From: an uncultured Rikenella sp.
GTDB taxonomy: Bacteria; Bacteroidota; Bacteroidia; Bacteroidales; Rikenellaceae
NCBI RefSeq assembly: GCF_910577125.1
Contig: NZ_CAJTMN010000038.1
Coordinates: forward strand, 1-18,705
DNA: 18,705 nt
Direction: 5' to 3'
The notes below the pieces were generated by a model. That model ran no database searches, was not told where the DNA came from, and saw nothing but the letters and a program-made list of their open reading frames with translations. The translations under genes were made by a program, and so were the position numbers. Below, piece by piece: positions 12,344 through 18,705 of this stretch (position 1 is the stretch's first letter; the number at the start of each line of letters is the position of its first letter).

Positions 12344-13344
12344 TGGCTGTTGCGCTACAAGATCGGATTTTTGCTTCGGAACGGTTCGACGAGGCGCTGG
12401 CGTTGGAGGTGTTCCGCTTCCAGGCACAGCGTTGTGAGCCGTACGGGCAGTATATCGATCTGTTGGGGATCGATCCGGGGGGGATTTCCACGGTAGACGA
12501 AATTCCGTACCTGCCGGTGGAGTTTTTCAAGACTCACCGGATCTGGAGCGCGGCGACAGACCGTGAGCCGGAGACGGTCTTCACCAGCAGCGGGACGACG
12601 GGCAACGAAACGAGTCGCCACTATGTGGCTTCGACGGCATTGTACGACGAGGCTTTTACGCACGGTTTCGAGCACTTCTACGGGGCTGCGGCGGAGTGGA
12701 GCATTTTTGCGCTGCTGCCGTCGTATATGGAGCGGCGAGGATCGTCGCTGGTCTATATGGTAGAGCGTTTGCAGGCGCAAAACGGGGCTTGTGGGGGATT
12801 TTATTTGTACGACCACGACAAACTGACCGCCGACCTCGCAACTGCTTCGCAAAAGGGGGAGAAAATTCTGCTGATCGGGGTGGCTTTTGCGTTGTTGGAC
12901 TATGCGGAATATCTTTCTAATCAAGGGATTGAGTTGCAATTATCGGCCGATGCTGTCGTGATGGAGACGGGCGGGATGAAGGGACGCAGGCGGGAGGTTT
13001 CACGTGGAACCATGCATGAAACTTTGAAACGGGTATTCGGCGTGGCCGAGATACATTCGGAGTACGGCATGACGGAGCTGCTTTCACAGGCCTATTCAGC
13101 GGGAGAGGGGCTGTTTCGCTGTCCGCCGTGGATGCGGGTCTCGACAAGGGATTTGCAGAGCCCGTTGCAACCGCTCGCGATGGGGAAAACGGGGGGATTG
13201 AATATCATCGACTTGGCCAATCTTTGGTCGTGCTCGTTTCTGGCTATACAGGATCGGGGGATCGTCTATCCGGACGGATCGTTCCGGGTGCTGGGGCGGA
13301 TCGAGGGGGCGCAGCTCCGGGGATGCAATATGTTGATCGAATAA
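12343..13344 (+). CDS. LuxE/acyl-protein synthetase-like adenylate-forming enzyme
   Basis: This 333-residue member of the ANL superfamily in the LuxE family activates a carboxylic acid as acyl-adenylate and passes it to a protein or thiol. The ATP-binding P-loop is TSSGTTG (81-87). ETGGMKG (208-214) and SEYGMTELLSQAY (239-251) form the acyl-AMP site, and GRIEGAQLRGCNMLIE at the end is the hinge-like stretch. ATG 12343 shares a base with the hflX stop, so the genes are translationally coupled. A flippase gene begins 6 nt later. LuxE relatives next to sugar or lipid genes often act in surface-glycan or lipid modification, but no substrate can be read from the sequence. Confidence 0.82.
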   Translation: MAVALQDRIFASERFDEALALEVFRFQAQRCEPYGQYIDLLGIDPGGISTVDEIPYLPVEFFKTHRIWSAATDREPETVFTSSGTTGNETSRHYVASTALYDEAFTHGFEHFYGAAAEWSIFALLPSYMERRGSSLVYMVERLQAQNGACGGFYLYDHDKLTADLATASQKGEKILLIGVAFALLDYAEYLSNQGIELQLSADAVVMETGGMKGRRREVSRGTMHETLKRVFGVAEIHSEYGMTELLSQAYSAGEGLFRCPPWMRVSTRDLQSPLQPLAMGKTGGLNIIDLANLWSCSFLAIQDRGIVYPDGSFRVLGRIEGAQLRGCNMLIE

Positions 13345-13350
13345 AAACGC

Positions 13351-14796
13351 ATGGCAGCGGCTCACATACTCAGAAAACTGGCTTCGCAGACGGCGGTCTA
13401 CGGCGTCAGCGCCATTCTGTCCAAGTTTCTGAACTACCTGCTGACGCCTTATCTGACCCGCATCCTCACCGAACAGGTCTACGGACAGGTCAATCTGCTC
13501 TACGGGATTATTCCGTTCGCCAATGTCGTGCTGACGATGGGGCTGGCGACCGGCTATTTCCGCTATGCGGCGAAGTGTCAGACGCCGGGCGAAAAACGCC
13601 GCCTTTTTACCACCACATGGGGAGCGGTGACTCTGATGGCCTCGCTGTTCGGCGTGATTATGGCCGCCTGCAACGGGGCGCTGGCGGGGGTGATGCGGCT
13701 CGATCCGGCTTGCATCGCGGCGATGACCGCCCTGATCGTGGTGGACAACGTGGCGGCGATTCCGCTCGCGGCGTTGCGCGAGGAGCGGAAAGCGGTCTAT
13801 TATACGATCGTCAATGTGACGGGCGTGGGGGTCAATGTAGCGGCCTGCGTGCTGCTCTATTCCTATGTGCCGGGGGCAACGGAGAGCCCGCTCTGGGTCG
13901 TAGTGGCCAATTTGATAGCCAGTACGGTATCCTTGCTCCTTCTACTGCCGCACAGCATCAGACTGCTTTCGAGGGCTTTTTCGCTGCCGCTGCTGCGAAG
14001 CATCTTCGCCTATTCCATACCGCTCATGATGGCCGGAATTATGGGTGTGGCGGGCGACTTCATCGACCGACAGCTGATCTATTTCATGCTCCCGGCCGAG
14101 ATCGCCGATGCCGAACTGGGGGTCTATACGGCGGTGGCCAAGATTGCAGCGCTGCTGATGATTTTTCGCCAGATTTATACCCTCGGGGCGGAGCCCTTCT
14201 TCCTGCAGGGCTTCTCGAAGGAGGATTTCCGGACGACCAATGCCGAGGCGACGAAATACTTTACGATTGCGGGCATCGCGATCTTTTTGGTACTCGCGCT
14301 CTTTGCCCGCGAGTTCGCTTATATCGTGGGGTCGGATTTCCGCAGCGGGATGGGGGTGTTGCCGCTCCTGCTGCTGGCCAACCTGCTGGCGGGGATTCTG
14401 GTCAACCTCTCGTTCTGGTACAAGGCGGCTGACAAGACGCGGGTGGCGATCTACATCACCGGTTCGGGAGTGGCCGTCACACTGGTGCTCAACCTGCTGC
14501 TGATTCCTTCGATGGGGTATCACGGAGCGGCGGTGGCGCGGGTCGTGTCGATGCTCGCGATGGTGACGGCCAGCTATCTGCTGTGTCGGAAATACTTTCC
14601 CGTGCCGTTCGATTTGCGGCGGATCGGGTTCTATTTCCTGTTGGGGGGCGCGATCTTCGGCCTCTCGTACGCCACGGCGCTTTTGCCGGACGGGGGGAGG
14701 GTAACGCTCAATTTTTTACTACTTTTGATCTATCTGCTCGTCGCCTGTAAGGTGGAGCTCGGAGGACGAAAAATCGGTACGTTATGGAAAAAGTGA
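13351..14796 (+). CDS. Polysaccharide/oligosaccharide flippase (Wzx/MVF-MATE superfamily)
   Basis: This 481-residue protein has about twelve to fourteen hydrophobic segments and the N-terminal layout of lipid-linked oligosaccharide flippases: ASQTAVYGVSAILSKFLNYL, then LTPYLTRILTEQVYGQVNLLYG, with the family's YLTR-(x)-YG pattern. It probably moves an undecaprenyl-linked glycan across the inner membrane. Hydrophobic segments continue to the C-terminus, which ends in a short basic tail (GGRKIGTLWKK). The gene overlaps dut by 13 nt. In Bacteroidetes a flippase of this type commonly stands directly before dut and a TPR gene, outside glycan clusters, and no glycosyltransferase is nearby. Which glycan it carries is unknown. 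Confidence 0.88.
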   Translation: MAAAHILRKLASQTAVYGVSAILSKFLNYLLTPYLTRILTEQVYGQVNLLYGIIPFANVVLTMGLATGYFRYAAKCQTPGEKRRLFTTTWGAVTLMASLFGVIMAACNGALAGVMRLDPACIAAMTALIVVDNVAAIPLAALREERKAVYYTIVNVTGVGVNVAACVLLYSYVPGATESPLWVVVANLIASTVSLLLLLPHSIRLLSRAFSLPLLRSIFAYSIPLMMAGIMGVAGDFIDRQLIYFMLPAEIADAELGVYTAVAKIAALLMIFRQIYTLGAEPFFLQGFSKEDFRTTNAEATKYFTIAGIAIFLVLALFAREFAYIVGSDFRSGMGVLPLLLLANLLAGILVNLSFWYKAADKTRVAIYITGSGVAVTLVLNLLLIPSMGYHGAAVARVVSMLAMVTASYLLCRKYFPVPFDLRRIGFYFLLGGAIFGLSYATALLPDGGRVTLNFLLLLIYLLVACKVELGGRKIGTLWKK

Positions 14797-15221
14797 AAGT
14801 CATCAACCGGTCGGGAAATCCGCTGCCGGCTTACGAAACCTCGCAGGCCGTAGGGCTCGATGTGCGGGCCGATACGCGCGAACCGATGACCATCGGGCCG
14901 CTGGAGCGGGTGATGGTGCCGACGGGGCTCTATTTCCAGATCCCGGAGGGGTACGAGATTCAGGTGCGGCCGCGGAGCGGACTGGCCGCCAAGCATGGGA
15001 TTACCGTCATCAACTCGCCCGGAACGATCGACCCGGACTACCGGGGCGAGCTGAAGGTGCTGCTGGTGAATCTGTCGAACGAACCGTTCGAGATGCAGCC
15101 GGGCGAGCGGGTGGCGCAGCTCGTTTTTGCCCGCTACCAGCGTTTGGAGTGGGAAGAGGCGGTCGTGCTGGACGAGACGCGGCGCGGAGAGGGCGGCTTC
15201 GGGTCGACGGGGGTGAAATAA
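14784..15221 (+). CDS. dut: Deoxyuridine 5'-triphosphate nucleotidohydrolase (trimeric dUTPase)
   Basis: It hydrolyses dUTP to dUMP and pyrophosphate, keeping uracil out of DNA and feeding thymidylate synthesis. All five trimeric dUTPase motifs are intact: AVGLDVRA (22-29), RPRSGLAAKHGI (62-73), GTIDPDYRGE (80-89) with the catalytic Asp, GERVAQLVF (107-115) and RGEGGFGSTG (134-143) with the P-loop-like lid. At 145 residues the length is standard. ATG 14784 overlaps the end of the flippase gene by 13 nt. The TPR gene follows after 13 nt. Confidence 0.97.
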   Translation: MEKVKVINRSGNPLPAYETSQAVGLDVRADTREPMTIGPLERVMVPTGLYFQIPEGYEIQVRPRSGLAAKHGITVINSPGTIDPDYRGELKVLLVNLSNEPFEMQPGERVAQLVFARYQRLEWEEAVVLDETRRGEGGFGSTGVK

Positions 15222-15234
15222 TTCGTAAAAACAG

Positions 15235-16959
15235 ATGATGCAGGTTCGGAAAGGGCTGAAATATCTATCTATCGGGCTCTTCGCGTTGAGTTCGGCGATG
15301 GCTTCCGGCGACGAGGGGGAACGGAGGAGGGAGGAGGCGTCGAGACTCTACTTAGAGGGGGTCAAGCGGCAGAACCTCGGGACGCTGCGCGAAGCGGCGC
15401 AGTGTTACGAAGCGGCTCTGCGCGAGGTGCCGGAGCATGCCGCTTCGTACTATCGTCTCTCGGGCATCGCCCGGATGATCGGCGAGCAGGAGACGGCGCT
15501 GAGGTATGGGCGGAGGGCTTACGAGATCGATCCGGCGTGTGCGGACTACGCGGACAATTATGCCCGTTTGATGGCGGTGGCGGGCGACTATGCGGCGGCA
15601 GACGGCTTGTTTACCGAGCTTTTCCGGCGGGATTCTTCGAATTTGGAGCTCATCTCGATACTGGCTGCCTTGAAGCTGGAGCGGGGGATGACGAACGAGG
15701 CGATCGTCCTGTTGGACACCTTGCAGGCGAGGAGCGGATTCCAGTCCCAGACGGTCGAGATGAAACGGCAGGCGCTGATCCGGGCGGAACGATATGCCGA
15801 GGCATACGACTACATGCTCCGGGTGTGCGAGGAGATGCCGGACGAGAGCGCTTTCCGCATCCAGCTGGCCGAGCTGGCGGCTGCGCTGCGGCGCGACAGC
15901 GTGGCGATGGAGAACTATCGGCGGGCTATCGAGATCGATTCGACGGGCGTGGGGCCCAGGATCGCCCTGGCGGAGTACTACCGGATCAAAGACCAGTGGC
16001 CGGAGTTTCCGGAGGCGCTGATGCCGGTTTTTGCCAACCCCTCTTTTCCGGTGCAGGCCAAGGTGAACTATTTCGACCTCTATGTGGGGGGACGATCACC
16101 GGATTTCTATCAGCGAAATTTCGTCTACATGGCGCGGTTGGCCGATGCGGTGTTGTGGTCGGCGCCGGGCGACAGTACGGCCCGCGACTTTTATATCAGG
16201 CACCTCATCCGGGGCGGGCAGCTGGAGACGGCACAGGAATACCTGGCCCGATGGATCGGCGAAGGGCGGGTACCATTGTCTCTCTATCGGACAGCGATCG
16301 AGTTGGCGCACTTCAGAGAACAGCCCGATACGGTCGACCGTTATATGGCTGAGGCTCAGATGCGTTTTCCGCACGATCCGGAGCTCGGGATGACCCGGCT
16401 CGCCGTTCGGTTGCAGCGGAGCGACACGATCGGAGCGATCGAGGCGGCGCATGAGGTGATCCGTTATTCGACCAACGACTCGATTACGAGCGAGGCGTTG
16501 AGTTTCTGCGGCGATATGGCCCACCTCGGCGGAAAGCACAAGGAGGCTTATAAATATTACGAACGGGCACTGAAATTGACGCCCGACCGGGCGATGCTGC
16601 TGAACAACTTCGCCTACTACCTGAGCGAGGAGGGACGAGAGCTGGAGCGGGCTCTGCGGATGGCGACACGGGCCAATGAGCTGACGCCGCAGAACGCCAC
16701 GATTCTCGATACGAAAGCGTGGGTGCTGTACCGGCTGGGGAGATACGAGGAGGCGCGTGACCTGATGCGTCAGGCCCTGGTGCTGGATACCGACGGAAGT
16801 TCGGAACTTTTCCTGCATTACGGCGATATCCTGTTCGAACTGGGCGAATATTTTGTGGCCAAGACCTATTGGCAGCGGGCGCTGGAGGCGGGAGCGGACG
16901 GACGGAAGATCGAAGAGCGGCTCCGACGGCTGGAGGCGGTTGAAAACGGGAAAAAATGA
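15235..16959 (+). CDS. Exported tetratricopeptide-repeat protein
   Basis: This 574-residue protein has an N-terminal signal sequence (MMQVRKGLKYLSIGLFALSS, to about 24) and TPR helical pairs over nearly its whole length. Clear units are near 35-65 (ASRLYLEGVKRQNLG), 68-100 and, at the C-terminus, HKEAYKYYERALKLTPDRA followed by ATILDTKAWVLYRLGRYEEA and ELFLHYGDILFELGEYFVA. The middle part is more diverged. TPR stacks act as protein-binding scaffolds. Placement between dut and envC and export to the periplasm suggest a role in the cell envelope, but no partner is shown. Its stop overlaps the next start as ATGA. M1 or M2 could be the true start. Confidence 0.85.
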   Translation: MMQVRKGLKYLSIGLFALSSAMASGDEGERRREEASRLYLEGVKRQNLGTLREAAQCYEAALREVPEHAASYYRLSGIARMIGEQETALRYGRRAYEIDPACADYADNYARLMAVAGDYAAADGLFTELFRRDSSNLELISILAALKLERGMTNEAIVLLDTLQARSGFQSQTVEMKRQALIRAERYAEAYDYMLRVCEEMPDESAFRIQLAELAAALRRDSVAMENYRRAIEIDSTGVGPRIALAEYYRIKDQWPEFPEALMPVFANPSFPVQAKVNYFDLYVGGRSPDFYQRNFVYMARLADAVLWSAPGDSTARDFYIRHLIRGGQLETAQEYLARWIGEGRVPLSLYRTAIELAHFREQPDTVDRYMAEAQMRFPHDPELGMTRLAVRLQRSDTIGAIEAAHEVIRYSTNDSITSEALSFCGDMAHLGGKHKEAYKYYERALKLTPDRAMLLNNFAYYLSEEGRELERALRMATRANELTPQNATILDTKAWVLYRLGRYEEARDLMRQALVLDTDGSSELFLHYGDILFELGEYFVAKTYWQRALEAGADGRKIEERLRRLEAVENGKK

Positions 16960-18161
16960 CTATGAGACGGCGACTTTTCTCCATAGCTGCGGCCATGCTG
17001 CTTCTCTTTCCCGGCTCGGGGAGGTGCGACGATGTGAAAGACCGCATCCGGAGAGCCGAAGCCGAAATCGCGCGCATCAACCGGCTGGTCGGAGATACCC
17101 GGAAGGAGCAGGGGGAGACACTCGACAACCTGAAACTGATCGGAACGAAACTGGAGAACCGCCAGTCGATCGTTCAGGGGATCGAAACCGAGATGGGGAC
17201 ACTCACCGGAGACTTGAGTGCGAAAACGCGGCAGCTCGCCGAACTGCAAAAACGGTACGATCTCCTAAAGGACAGATATTCAGCACTTATACGGATCGCA
17301 TACAAGAATTATCGCCATAACAGCTTTCTTTCGTTCGTCTTCTCGGCACGTGACTTTTCAGACGCTGCACGGAGACTTTATTATGTTAAACATATAAGCG
17401 CCGACTTACAGCGAAAGGCGACCGAGTTGCAACATCTGGCGGTTCGGCTGAAGACCGAGACGACGGAGCTGGACGAGAGAAAAAATCGGCTCGACGGACT
17501 GAGGCAGCAGCATGCGGCCGAGCTGGTGCGGCTGGAGGAGGAGCGCGGGCAGTTGAAGCGGACGCAGAGCGCCCTGAAGGGAAAAGAGAAAGAGCTGCTG
17601 GCCGAGGCGGATAAGCGGCGGAGACAAGTCACGGAGCTGGAGAGGCGGTTGCAGCAGGAGGTGGAGAAGGAGGTGAGGAAGCAGAGCAGTGCGGTGGCGA
17701 ATGCCCGGAAAGGAACGACGACCCGGGTGAAGAGCGACGATCCGGCGCTGACGCGGCGTTTCGAGGCCCGGAAAGGGGAGTTGGATCGACCGGTGGAGGG
17801 AGTGGTGGTGGATCGCTACGGACTGCACGACCATCCGGATCAGAAGGGGGTGAAGGTCAATAACAAAGGGATCAATCTGGCGGCTCGGGCGGGAAGCCAG
17901 GTGCGGAGCGTGTTCGAGGGAGAGGTGCGGAAAGTCTTCTTTTTCCAGGGGCTCGGGATGTCGGTGATGGTGCGGCACGGTGCCTATCTGACGATCTATT
18001 CCAATCTGGAGTCGGTCTCCGTGCGCGAGGGCGAACGGGTGATCGAGGGAACGGCGATCGGAACGGTCGCCAAGGCGCCGGCCAATCAACAGGCGACTCT
18101 CCATTTCGAACTCTGGAAAGAGAGCGACAACCTCAATCCGGAGAGCTGGATCAAACGATAA
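16956..18161 (+). CDS. envC: Murein hydrolase activator EnvC family (degenerate LytM/M23 domain)
   Basis: This 401-residue exported protein has a signal peptide (1-24), a long coiled coil (about 27-250) with a break near 115-140 (SALIRIAYKNYRHNSFLSFV), and a C-terminal LytM fold (about 278-401). In active M23 peptidases the zinc and catalytic residues lie in HxGxDI, YxHL and HxH. Here they read NKGIN (303-307), YSNL (348-351) and TLH (381-383). Two zinc ligands and both catalytic histidines are therefore replaced, and only H383 remains. That is the state of E. coli EnvC, which does not cut peptidoglycan but activates amidases at the septum. Coiled coil plus degenerate LytM makes the assignment firm. 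It is coupled by ATGA to the TPR gene. Confidence 0.9.
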   Translation: MTMRRRLFSIAAAMLLLFPGSGRCDDVKDRIRRAEAEIARINRLVGDTRKEQGETLDNLKLIGTKLENRQSIVQGIETEMGTLTGDLSAKTRQLAELQKRYDLLKDRYSALIRIAYKNYRHNSFLSFVFSARDFSDAARRLYYVKHISADLQRKATELQHLAVRLKTETTELDERKNRLDGLRQQHAAELVRLEEERGQLKRTQSALKGKEKELLAEADKRRRQVTELERRLQQEVEKEVRKQSSAVANARKGTTTRVKSDDPALTRRFEARKGELDRPVEGVVVDRYGLHDHPDQKGVKVNNKGINLAARAGSQVRSVFEGEVRKVFFFQGLGMSVMVRHGAYLTIYSNLESVSVREGERVIEGTAIGTVAKAPANQQATLHFELWKESDNLNPESWIKR

Positions 18162-18175
18162 CGAAGAAAACGATT

Positions 18176-18625
18176 ATGGCCATTGCATTTCATTCGGAAG
18201 ATACGGCGTTCGGCATCGCGGGCCACAAACGTGCGGTGGCGGCCTGGATACGTGCGGCGGTGGCGGAGGAGAACTTTCAGGCGGGAGATATCCATGTGGT
18301 TTTTTGCAGCGACGCTTATCTCCTGAAGATGAACCGGCACTATCTGCAACACGATTATTACACGGATATCATCACGTTCGACTACACGGCGGGCTCGGTG
18401 CTGTCGGGCGATCTCTTTATCAGTGTCGACACGGTGCGGAACAATGCGGAGGAGTACGGTGTGATGTTCCACGTGGAACTCCTGAGGGTTATCATCCACG
18501 GAATCATGCACCTGGCGGGATATAAGGACAAAACCGAAACCGATGCGGCCAAAATGCGCGAACGCGAAAACCATTACCTGAATAAACGACCCGATGATTT
18601 GCTAACTCATGTAAAACACGCTTAA
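18176..18625 (+). CDS. ybeY: Endoribonuclease YbeY (rRNA maturation factor)
   Basis: YbeY is a metal-dependent RNase needed for 16S rRNA 3'-end maturation and ribosome quality control. Family blocks are MNRHYLQHDYYTDIITFDY (52-70), GDLFISVDTV (78-87) and the metal-binding HGIMHLAGYKDKT (108-120). The first two ligands, H108 and H112, are present. The third histidine of the usual GYDH is replaced (GYKDK), which as far as I recall is usual in Bacteroidetes. At 149 residues the length is normal. It begins 14 nt after envC and is the last gene of the run; no clear terminator precedes the repeat at the window end. Confidence 0.94.
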   Translation: MAIAFHSEDTAFGIAGHKRAVAAWIRAAVAEENFQAGDIHVVFCSDAYLLKMNRHYLQHDYYTDIITFDYTAGSVLSGDLFISVDTVRNNAEEYGVMFHVELLRVIIHGIMHLAGYKDKTETDAAKMRERENHYLNKRPDDLLTHVKHA

Positions 18626-18663
18626 ATTGATATTATGTCTGTTTTTGGTTACGGGAGGGTACT

Positions 18664-18705
18664 GTTCTTTCTGTGAACAGAAAGAACCAAAGAAACTTTA
18701 GAGGA
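18664..18705. repeat. Start of a second copy of the window-edge repeat
   Basis: GTTCTTTCTG (18664-18673) and CAGAAAGAAC (18678-18687) pair perfectly around TGAA. The last 21 bases (18685-18705, AACCAAAGAAACTTTAGAGG plus A) match positions 1-21 with one mismatch. The window therefore ends inside another copy of the element that opens it. The hairpin, 38 nt after ybeY, could also act at the transcript end, but no T-tract follows. Confidence 0.75.

Overview
The window looks like a piece of a GC-rich Bacteroidales chromosome, most likely Alistipes or a close relative (Rikenellaceae). The reasons are the Bacteroidetes-type promoters (-7 element TAnnTTTG), the DUF4271-hemD-rnpA-yidD order, the DUF4251 proteins, the GYKDKT variant of YbeY, and C-terminal coding remnants ending in GFQLRCLSE. 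The genus is inferred from family resemblance, not from a database search.

Layout. (1) 1-228 is most of a MITE-like palindromic repeat. A second copy begins at 18664 and is cut by the window end. (2) 279-2670 holds two paralogous ABC-2 type efflux permeases and their terminator. (3) 2735-3885 is a non-genic accessory patch. It has two truncated C-terminal cassettes of a FISUMP/DUF1566-like surface protein family, with the second one enclosed by inverted palindromic repeats. (4) 3908-6321, minus strand, is a tight operon: DUF4271 membrane protein, HemD-like protein, RNase P protein and YidD. (5) 6387-6840 is AT-rich, lies between divergent genes and carries a cluster of DnaA-box-like nonamers, so it is a candidate oriC. 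(6) rpsU follows, with a structured leader and an unusually strong Shine-Dalgarno. (7) 7333-8300 is a second patch of the same modular palindromic units seen in region 3. (8) 8369-18625 is all plus strand: ruvB, two DUF4251 proteins, then a compact run hflX - LuxE-like - flippase - dut - TPR - envC - ybeY with overlaps or gaps of 14 nt or less.

How the genes fit together. The minus-strand operon links tRNA processing (RnpA) with membrane protein insertion (YidD). The right-hand run combines ribosome rescue and maturation (HflX, YbeY), dUTP hygiene (Dut) and the cell envelope (flippase, LuxE-like enzyme, TPR protein, EnvC). Gene order around the candidate origin is mostly co-directional with replication, except for the permease pair.

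Most unusual content: the hypervariable C-terminal cassettes (every codon difference in the gap-free 3' part changes the amino acid), the modular palindromes of nearly fixed size whose stems differ in sequence but still pair, and the candidate origin. No reverse transcriptase, transposase, integrase, CRISPR array, tRNA or rRNA gene was recognised.
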